From an uncultured Clostridia bacterium (lineage in GTDB: Bacteria > Bacillota > Clostridia > Christensenellales > Borkfalkiaceae), in contig CALWBJ010000036.1 in assembly GCA_944376035.1 (NCBI GenBank), positions 1 to 13,486 of the forward strand: 13,486 nt of DNA, written 5' to 3'. The notes below the pieces were generated by a model. That model worked only from the letters and a program-made list of their open reading frames with translations, made no database searches and was not told where the DNA came from. Of the stretch, positions 8,084-13,486 are shown one piece after another (the stretch's first letter is position 1; each line of letters begins with the position of its first letter). Made by a program: the position numbers and the translations under genes.

Positions 8084-8824
8084 ATGAAAATCAACATGGA
8101 GATTTCTTATCCGCGGGAAGCGGAGAAGGCTAAAAAAGAACACCGACCGCTACTTATTCCCGTGGGGACTATGGAGTATCACAGCAGTATATGTCCCTTC
8201 GGTTGCGACACGCTTGTGGCGAAGGGAATAGCGGATCTTGTTGCCGAAAAATCGGAAGGAGTGGTTTACCCGCCTATATGGTACGGAGTTGCAAGTTATG
8301 CGGTTGCGGGACCGGAAAAAAACACCGTACAAATCGATTGCGATAACTTTGAAAGATATATTTACGATATTTTAAAGTCGCTTTTTCTCGGCGGCTGGCG
8401 GAAAAATATTTATCTTCTTATTGCGCATCAGACCGAAGATTATATGCCCATGACCCTTGCGTGCATGAAAGCGGCGAAAAAACTCATAATGGAAACGCTC
8501 GAAAAGGAAAAGGGTTACGGCTGGTGGGGAAATCGTGAGAATAAAGATTTTTATGAGAATTTATCCGAAGAGGACAGCCCCTGGAACGCGATAAGGACAA
8601 TAATGATTCCGTCTGAAAAAGTCAGGAAAAAGCACGGAGCCGATCACGCGGGCATATACGAATGTTCTATGCTTGAAAGTCTTTATCCCGGGAGTATTAA
8701 AATAGAAAGGCTCAAAGAGGCGGACGATTGGTTTGCGGAGAGCGCAATACGCTTTAACAAAGAATTAGGCGACGATATGGTCAAAATGACCGTTAGTGAA
8801 ATTCTGGATATTATAAGAGGTTAA
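8084..8824 (+). CDS. Creatininase-family amidohydrolase (variant)
   Basis: The protein has 246 residues, typical of the creatininase/MftE family (PF02633), a metal-dependent group that opens cyclic or linear amides. The ATG at 8084 is chosen because GGAGGG lies five bases before it. The N-terminal metal motif reads PVGTMEYHSS...FGCD (E31, H33, D42), matching the family pattern PVGSxEqHGpHLPlgtD. The second motif, usually NGHGGN, is here IAHQTED, keeping the histidine (H115) but losing the glycines and asparagines. The third motif, DHAGIYECSML (H188, E193), matches the family HAGExETS but with Ile for the first Glu. The metal ligands look largely conserved while substrate-contacting positions differ, so it is probably active on something other than creatinine. 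It is the first gene of a two-gene unit, with only 2 nt before the next start. The substrate is not evident from sequence; an amide- or acyl-modified sugar would suit the neighbour (inference). Confidence 0.85.
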   Translation: MKINMEISYPREAEKAKKEHRPLLIPVGTMEYHSSICPFGCDTLVAKGIADLVAEKSEGVVYPPIWYGVASYAVAGPEKNTVQIDCDNFERYIYDILKSLFLGGWRKNIYLLIAHQTEDYMPMTLACMKAAKKLIMETLEKEKGYGWWGNRENKDFYENLSEEDSPWNAIRTIMIPSEKVRKKHGADHAGIYECSMLESLYPGSIKIERLKEADDWFAESAIRFNKELGDDMVKMTVSEILDIIRG

Positions 8825-8826
8825 GT

Positions 8827-10941
8827 ATGTACGAATACGAAAACAACTATGATTTTAAGGTAAACCTTTTAGGCGTACACAAAAAAGACGTCAGGGATTA
8901 CAATATAAAACCGCGAAAGGACGAATACGTGTTTTCGGACGACGTTACTCTGGTATGCGGCATAAGCGACAGCGAAGTGGTATACGAGGCGGCGAAGGAT
9001 TTTATCGACTATCTTTATGTATCTATGGGAATATCGGCGGCGCTTCGAAAAGAGAAAGCGGAGGGAAGGAAAGATATAATAATATCGTATGCCGATGACC
9101 TTACGACGGGCAACGGATATATGGGATACAGAATCACGGTAGGAGATAAGGGGATAAAGATAGAAGGGCACGACGAGCGCGGGATAGCGCAGGCGCTTTA
9201 CTATATGGAAGATTTAATGAATATCAGAAAAGCCCCGTATCTGAAAAAAGGAGTAACGGAAAGGAAAGCGTTGTTTACTCCGAGAATAACGCAGTCGCCG
9301 TTCGGAATAAACGAGTATCCCGACGAGGCGTTCAGGCTGATAGCGCACAGAGGTTTGGACGCGATAGACTTATGGCTCCAAGACCCGTATACGGATAAAC
9401 GGGGATATTATATCGACGTAAGACTGATTTGCGAAAGGGCGAAGAAATACGGAATAGACGTATACATACAACTGTATGCGGCGCACAGCGCGCATCCTGA
9501 CGACGAGGGAGCGCAGGAGTTTTACGACAATCTTTACGGGAACCTGTTCAAGGTATGTCCGGATATAAAAGGGATAACGCTGATAGGCGAAGCCAATCAG
9601 TTTGCGAGCCGTGATCCTGCGGTAGGAAAAACGCCGTATGCTAAGAACTTTGAAGATAATATTCCGACGGGAAAAACCAGCCCGGGCTGGTGGCCGTGCA
9701 GGGATTATCCCGCATGGGTAAGCATGATAAAGAGAGCGGTGGAAAAGTACAGTAAGAAAGCGGAGATAGTTTTCTGTACCTACAACTGGGGTTATGCTCC
9801 CGAAGAAGAGAGAATCAGACTAATAAACAGCCTTCCGGACGGGATAGCGATAATGGCGACGTGGGATATGTTTCATAAGTATAAACTTGGAAACTCCACG
9901 GAAGACGTATGCGACTATACACTTTCATTCGAGGGACCGGGGGAATATTTCAAGAGCGAAGCGGCGGCGGCGAAAGCGAGAGGGCTTAAAGTATATTCGA
10001 TATCCAACACACTCGGAAGGACGTGGGATTTCGGAGTAATACCGTACGAGCCAATGCCCGAACAGTGGATAAAACGCTATAAGGCGATGATAAGAGCAAA
10101 TGAGGAATACGGACTTAAAGGACTGCTTGAAAACATACATTACGGATTTTACCCGTCTTTTATAGCGGACATAGAAAAGCAGGCGTTTTTCACGGAAGTA
10201 AAACCGCTTGAAGAAGTTTTAAGAGAGGTACTAATAAGAGATTACGGAGAGGAAAATCTAAAAAACGTAAAGCGGGCGACGGAAAATTTCAGCAGAGCGA
10301 TAAGGCATTACGTTCCGACGAACGAAGACCAGTACGGCGCGTACAGGATAGGGCCTGCATATCCGCTGTGGTCGGGGATAATGGAGGGACTGCCTTCAAC
10401 CATACCCGAACAGGGAAGGATGCCGTCATATCCGCACGCAATGTTCGGGAACGGGATATATTTCGGAGTGTACACGCCCGACACCGAGGGAAAGAACTCT
10501 TTACCGGGAGTGAGGATATTCGACGAGATAAAATCGACAAAAAAGATGCTTGAACTATTCGAAAAAGGAATAAAGAGCCTTGAAGAATGTGAAAAGAAAA
10601 ATAAGGCGCTAACAGAACTTATCGATTTAGCGAAATTTATGAAAAACACGGTGATAACCGCACTGAATGTAAAAAGACATTACATATTAAAGCAGCGTCT
10701 TTCGGTATGCGGGACAAAAGAAAAAGCCGAGGAGATAATAAAGGAGATAGAAAAAATCGTACTTTCGGAAAGAGAAAACGTATTAGATACCATACCGTTA
10801 GTGAAAAGAAATTCCCGTTTAGGATGGGAGCCTAGCATGGAATATACCACGGACGAGAAAGGGCTTAAATGGAAGTTAAAACAGTTGGATTACGAATTGA
10901 AGGTAAAAATTCCCACTTACAGAAAGGCTAACAGACTGTGA
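8827..10941 (+). CDS. GH20/GH67-like glycoside hydrolase
   Basis: The protein has 704 residues with no signal peptide. It starts 2 nt after the creatininase stop, with AAGAGG inside the end of that gene as ribosome binding site. Residues ~30-150 look like the zincin-like N-terminal domain shared by GH20 hexosaminidases and GH67 alpha-glucuronidases: AAKDFIDYL, then GYRITVGDKGIKIEGHDERGI and AQALYYMEDLM. Residues ~155-470 read as a TIM barrel: RGLDAIDLWLQ, GIDVYIQLYA, GITLIGEANQF (E255), EIVFCTYNWGY, GIAIMATWD, and a late strand GLLENIHYGFYP (E435). The DE pair of GH20 enzymes is not seen, so it is not a classical hexosaminidase. Residues ~475-700 are mostly helical with many charged residues, as in the C-terminal domains of GH67 or GH84 enzymes. 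It is likely a cytoplasmic glycosidase acting with the creatininase homologue. The exact GH family and substrate are uncertain. Confidence 0.75.
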   Translation: MYEYENNYDFKVNLLGVHKKDVRDYNIKPRKDEYVFSDDVTLVCGISDSEVVYEAAKDFIDYLYVSMGISAALRKEKAEGRKDIIISYADDLTTGNGYMGYRITVGDKGIKIEGHDERGIAQALYYMEDLMNIRKAPYLKKGVTERKALFTPRITQSPFGINEYPDEAFRLIAHRGLDAIDLWLQDPYTDKRGYYIDVRLICERAKKYGIDVYIQLYAAHSAHPDDEGAQEFYDNLYGNLFKVCPDIKGITLIGEANQFASRDPAVGKTPYAKNFEDNIPTGKTSPGWWPCRDYPAWVSMIKRAVEKYSKKAEIVFCTYNWGYAPEEERIRLINSLPDGIAIMATWDMFHKYKLGNSTEDVCDYTLSFEGPGEYFKSEAAAAKARGLKVYSISNTLGRTWDFGVIPYEPMPEQWIKRYKAMIRANEEYGLKGLLENIHYGFYPSFIADIEKQAFFTEVKPLEEVLREVLIRDYGEENLKNVKRATENFSRAIRHYVPTNEDQYGAYRIGPAYPLWSGIMEGLPSTIPEQGRMPSYPHAMFGNGIYFGVYTPDTEGKNSLPGVRIFDEIKSTKKMLELFEKGIKSLEECEKKNKALTELIDLAKFMKNTVITALNVKRHYILKQRLSVCGTKEKAEEIIKEIEKIVLSERENVLDTIPLVKRNSRLGWEPSMEYTTDEKGLKWKLKQLDYELKVKIPTYRKANRL

Positions 10942-11028
10942 AAGTTTTTAACTTCCGAAAGCAGGCAGAAAAAAAGTTTGTATAAAATAAAAGGTCGCTA
11001 CGGGAATAATTAACATTTTTATCCGCAT

Positions 11029-11034
11029 TATAAT
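11029..11034 (+). promoter_or_regulatory. Possible -10 element for the SIMPL-domain gene
   Basis: TATAAT lies 24 bases before the ATG at 11059, in the 117-nt gap after the GH20/GH67-like gene. The hexamer at the expected -35 position (ATAATT) is poor, and the better TTAACA at 11010-11015 is too close. The transcript leader would be very short but would still include the AGAGGTG ribosome binding site at 11048-11054. The rest of the gap shows no terminator, so readthrough from the upstream operon is possible. Confidence 0.35.
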
Positions 11035-11058
11035 TATATAAACGGTCAGAGGTGAAAA

Positions 11059-11709
11059 ATGAAAAAATTATTTATTTTGACGGCTTTTGTTTTAATGTTG
11101 TCGGCTTGTATGTTTACGATCGGCAGCGCTATGGCGGCGGAAGAGAATAATGTTCCCGCAACCGAATCTTACAGAATATGTGTTGCAGGCGTCGGAAAAA
11201 TCTGCGTTAAAGCAGACAGCGCCGAACTCAGATTCGGTATACAGTGCAGAGAAAAACAGTTAGATGTGAGCAGAAAAGGCGCGATAAAAATCTACAACGA
11301 CGTTCTGGAAAAGTTATCCGAGGCAGAGGGAGTACAGAAAGATTCGTCCGATATTATTTATATCAACACTTATCCCGTAAACGAGAACGGACTCAGCGCG
11401 TTTGAAACTAATATGGAATTTTTCATCAGAATAAAAGGGATAGACGGCTGCGAAAAGGTAATAGAGACGGCGACCAATAGCGGTATAACAAGATTTAACG
11501 GGATACAGTATATGTTGGAAAATCCTGACGCCGCTTATATAAAAGCGCTCGGTGAGGCAAAGAAAAATGCGCAAGAAAAAGTTAACGGACTTGAAAGCGG
11601 TATGGTTTTGCGTGAAATAATTGAAACCGGAGCGTGGCATTATTGCGAACCATGCTCGGAAGGAAATATAATAGTTGAAGCGAGAATAAACGCGGTCTAT
11701 TCGAAATAA
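11059..11709 (+). CDS. Exported SIMPL-domain (DUF541) protein
   Basis: The protein has 216 residues. Residues 1-27 form an export signal: MKK, a hydrophobic stretch, then LSAC (14-17) and SAMA-A (23-27). LSAC fits a lipobox (lipidation at C17), whereas AMA|A fits ordinary signal peptidase cleavage; the long hydrophobic core through residue 22 slightly favours the latter. The mature part fits the SIMPL/DUF541 family (YggE-like): an opening VAGVGKICVKADSAELRFGI strand pair, a helix with AIKIYNDVLEKL, a DIIYINTYP strand, a segment FFIRIKGIDGCEKVIETAT, then GI-YMLENPDAAYIKALGEA with AKKNAQEKV, and a final VEARINAVY strand. SIMPL proteins are periplasmic or cell-surface and poorly understood, with links to stress. 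AGAGGTG four bases before the ATG supports the start. It has no obvious functional link to the neighbouring sugar genes and ends at its own terminator. Confidence 0.88.
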   Translation: MKKLFILTAFVLMLSACMFTIGSAMAAEENNVPATESYRICVAGVGKICVKADSAELRFGIQCREKQLDVSRKGAIKIYNDVLEKLSEAEGVQKDSSDIIYINTYPVNENGLSAFETNMEFFIRIKGIDGCEKVIETATNSGITRFNGIQYMLENPDAAYIKALGEAKKNAQEKVNGLESGMVLREIIETGAWHYCEPCSEGNIIVEARINAVYSK

Positions 11710-11790
11710 TATTCAAATATTTTTATACCGCAAAAACAATATAAATATATTTATTTTTGATTTAATAGTAAGGCGTTTATCTGAATATTT

Positions 11791-11829
11791 AAAAAGGGGA
11801 CATATAAATTATAAAAATGTCCCTTTTTT
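11791..11829 (+). terminator. Intrinsic terminator after the SIMPL-domain gene
   Basis: AAAAAGGGGACAT at 11791-11803 pairs with ATGTCCCTTTTTT at 11818-11829 and just beyond, across an AT-rich loop, with one G-T pair. The right arm runs directly into a six-T tract. It lies about 80 nt after the stop codon. The matching A-run on the left side means it could also work on the opposite strand. Confidence 0.85.
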
Positions 11830-11832
11830 ATA

Positions 11833-11860
11833 TTGCAATAATATATTTGGGATATATAAT
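11833..11860 (+). promoter_or_regulatory. Sigma-A-like promoter in front of the sialidase fragment
   Basis: TTGCAA (11833-11838) and a perfect TATAAT (11855-11860) are separated by 16 nt. The pair starts just after the preceding terminator and about 23 nt before the sialidase-like fragment opens. It is the best sigma-A-like promoter in the window. The region is AT-rich, so chance is not excluded. Confidence 0.5.
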
Positions 11861-11882
11861 ATGATTATACGGTTATACATAA

Positions 11883-12185
11883 ATATATAAAGTAAGCAAG
11901 TATAAAACAAGGCCCAAAGAAGACAATGAAGAGTATCTCAGAAACTGGCAAGTAACCTTTTTGAGACCTTATTTTGTTTATGCCCTGAGCACTGACGACG
12001 GAAAGACCTTTTCCGCTCCGAAAGTGTTGGAGTACGACCTTGACAGGGGTTTCTGCTACTGCGCTATTCACAGAACGGGCGACGGTGTGCTTACGGCATA
12101 CTGTTCGGGCGGGTCAAAGGAAAAGTGTTGTCTTAACAGAATAACGATAAGGAAAATTAATCTTTCCGAACTCACAGAAAAATAA
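11883..12185 (+). pseudogene. C-terminal remnant of a BNR/sialidase-like glycosidase
   Basis: The frame is open from just after a TAA at 11880 to the TAA at 12183-12185, about 100 codons. The reading contains LRPYFVYALSTDDGKTF followed by SAPKVLEYDLDRGFCYCAIH, then GVLTAYCSGG and LNRITIRKINL. This is the last stretch of sialidase/BNR-repeat proteins: an Asp-box-like STDDGKTF, a 'FCY-AIH' strand and a terminal strand pair. The rest of such an enzyme, normally 350 or more residues with several Asp boxes and the arginine triad, is missing upstream. The possible TTG start at 11961 is in mid-domain and has no ribosome binding site, so this is a deletion remnant rather than a small gene. It may have worked in the same glycan-degradation programme as the neighbours. 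Confidence 0.7.
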
Positions 12186-12322
12186 ATTTATCGAGACGGT
12201 TTGACTTTTCAGGTGTTTTTGGAAAAATAAAACTCTTTAAAAACGCAAGCGGAACCGTTTATCAGGTAAGAATAATTTCGCCAAACAAAAAAATATATAA
12301 AACGGAAAATAAATTGATTTAA
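12182..12322 (+). pseudogene. Unidentified coding remnant
   Basis: Between the sialidase fragment and the serine hydrolase, frame 2 reads through RRFDFSGVFGKIKLF, then KNASGTVYQVRIISP and a lysine-rich tail, to a TAA at 12320-12322. It has no start codon or ribosome binding site of its own and switches frame relative to the sialidase fragment. The amino-acid pattern (alternating hydrophobics and glycines) looks like a real beta-strand-rich C-terminus rather than random translation. I do not recognise it. It is in the same frame as the serine hydrolase, separated from it by the stop and nine bases. Confidence 0.35.
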
Positions 12323-12331
12323 AAAACTGCC

Positions 12332-13387
12332 ATGCTTAAAAAATCAGATATTTGCGCCATGCACGGCAAGATAAAAAATTATTGTGAAGAGAACCGAATT
12401 TTCGGCGTTATCCGCGTAACATTAAAGGACCGCATACTTTATGAGGGCAGTTTCGGTTATGCCGACATAAAAGAAAAAATCAAATTCGACCGCAGTTCAA
12501 TGTTCACTCTTTATTCTTTATCGAAACCTTTTCTCGGGATAGGGATAATGAAACTTTACGATAGCGGCTTGATAGATTTAAACGCGCACCCGTCAAAATA
12601 CCTGCCCGAGGCCGAGGGGTTTGATAAGGAAGTAAAAATAATACATATGCTGACTCATACGAGCGGACTTCCAGATTTCGAACAGAATGAAGAATTCAGA
12701 AAAAAGTACGCGCCGGGGACTAACGCAAAACTGAGAGAGCATACAAAACTTTTAACCGCATATCCGCAATATTTCAGTCCGGGCACTGGATTCCGATACG
12801 CCAACGTAAACTAGACCCTTACTGCGCTTATGGCGGAAAACGTAACGGGAATGAAGTATGCCGATTTTATCAAAAAGGAAGTACTTATCCCGCTGGGAGC
12901 AAAAACGATGGTAGTAGACGGGCTTATAGACGAAAATCCTTCATGGGTTAAGGGCTACGAGTTAAACGGCGGAGAAGTGCAGCAGGTAAGTAAAAGCAAA
13001 AACTGGCTGTTAGGGAGCGGCGATCTTGTCGGAAGAACAGACGACGTGTACACTCTCAACAAAGCCGTTAAACATAAACTTATACTGAAAGAAAAAACCT
13101 GGGAAAAAGTGCTTACGCCCGACCCCGTGAGCGGAATGGGCATAGGCTGTACGGTGAGCGACTGGCACGGTAAATTGCGCATAACTCATAACGGCGGACA
13201 CACGGGTTTCAGAACTCTTCACATTCACGTTCCCGCAGACGATTTCGATATTATATTCCTTTCTGACAGCGGATACGGGGACGCGAGATACGCTGTCTCC
13301 GAGATTATTCATGAAACTTTTTACGGCGGTAAAGAGGCGGGGGAGAGAGTTTCCATGGACGGCGCTTATTTAAATATGAATAAATAA
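12332..13387 (+). pseudogene. CubicO/beta-lactamase-family serine hydrolase, interrupted by in-frame TAG
   Basis: A 352-codon frame, normal for a beta-lactamase-family (PF00144) esterase/peptidase, is broken by TAG at 12812-12814 (codon 161). Motifs in order: S62-L-S-K65 (SxxK nucleophile and base) within LYSLSKPF; LTHTSGLPDF; Y156-A-N158 (YxN); and, after the stop, ENVTGMKYADFI, then H286-N-G288 in THNGGHTGF. The stop falls at the position where relatives have a conserved Tyr (Y(S/A)NxNYxL), so TAC or TAT to TAG is the simplest change. The second half continues in the same frame to a normal TAA. No signal peptide is seen. The ATG lacks a clear Shine-Dalgarno site (it is preceded by AAAAAACTGCC), consistent with loss of expression after rearrangement upstream. 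The intact enzyme would have been an esterase, amidase or peptidase of unknown substrate. Confidence 0.82.
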
Positions 13388-13486
13388 TCCGGCATGATAA
13401 ATTTCTGAGGTATTATTCAGCGCGTAATTAATCGATAATTATTAAAGACATCTTTATATAAGGTATTTAATCAGGTATATAATTTT
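13388..13486. other. AT-rich end of window, no gene seen
   Basis: The last 99 bases after the serine hydrolase stop are AT-rich. They contain no open frame of note, no clear terminator and no convincing promoter pair. Confidence 0.5.

Noticed and set aside
10289..10649. Overlapping minus-strand open frames inside the GH20/GH67-like gene
   Set aside because: They are antisense to a clearly coding frame, have no family-like motifs and have Ser/Phe-rich composition typical of shadow frames.
12830..13387. Treating the second half of the serine hydrolase as its own gene
   Set aside because: It lacks the SxxK and YxN motifs and begins in the middle of the family alignment; it is the downstream half of one interrupted gene.
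5283..13387. Stop-codon reassignment
   Set aside because: TAA ends several intact genes here, TGA ends another, and both TAA and TAG interrupt genes; no single recoding explains this.

Overview
The window looks like a piece of an uncultured gut Clostridia-type Firmicute chromosome. The evidence is moderate-GC genes separated by very AT-rich gaps, purine-rich Shine-Dalgarno sites (AGAGG, GGAGGG), an AraC-type regulator, several glycoside-hydrolase-like genes and a Big_2-containing protein of the kind common in gut Firmicutes. The lineage is an inference; there is no rRNA or other phylogenetic marker here. I saw no tRNA, rRNA, CRISPR array, transposase or attachment site.

Layout. (1) 2-4044, + strand: the 3' part of a large gene encoding a metallo-beta-lactamase-fold (ComEC/Rec2-like) domain, a middle beta-rich domain, a Big_2 Ig-like domain and three tandem copies of a ~170-residue unknown module. 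It overlaps by 7 nt a TIM-barrel glycosidase-like gene. (2) 4109-4143: a strong GC-rich hairpin between convergent genes. (3) 4236-5078, - strand: an AraC-family regulator, divergent from (4) 5283-7904, a GH78 alpha-L-rhamnosidase gene interrupted by an in-frame TAA; the shared 204-nt gap is extremely AT-rich and contains an inverted repeat. (5) 8084-10941: a two-gene unit with 2 nt between genes, encoding a creatininase-family amidohydrolase variant and a GH20/GH67-like glycosidase. (6) 11059-11709: an exported SIMPL-domain protein followed by a good intrinsic terminator. (7) 11833-13387: a decayed segment with a near-consensus promoter, a C-terminal fragment of a sialidase-like gene, an unidentified fragment, and a CubicO/beta-lactamase-family serine hydrolase interrupted by an in-frame TAG two codons after its YAN motif.

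The genes suggest processing of complex, probably rhamnose- and/or uronate- or amino-sugar-containing glycans. None of the visible glycosidases with an intact start has a signal peptide, so they probably act on imported oligosaccharides. The large MBL/Ig/repeat protein has the look of a secreted or surface protein, but its N-terminus is outside the window. No transporter is visible. The most interesting points are the unusual MBL-Ig-triple-repeat protein coupled to a TIM-barrel enzyme, the creatininase-glycosidase pair, and two otherwise intact genes each broken by one stop codon (TAA in one, TAG in the other) with the downstream half in the same frame.
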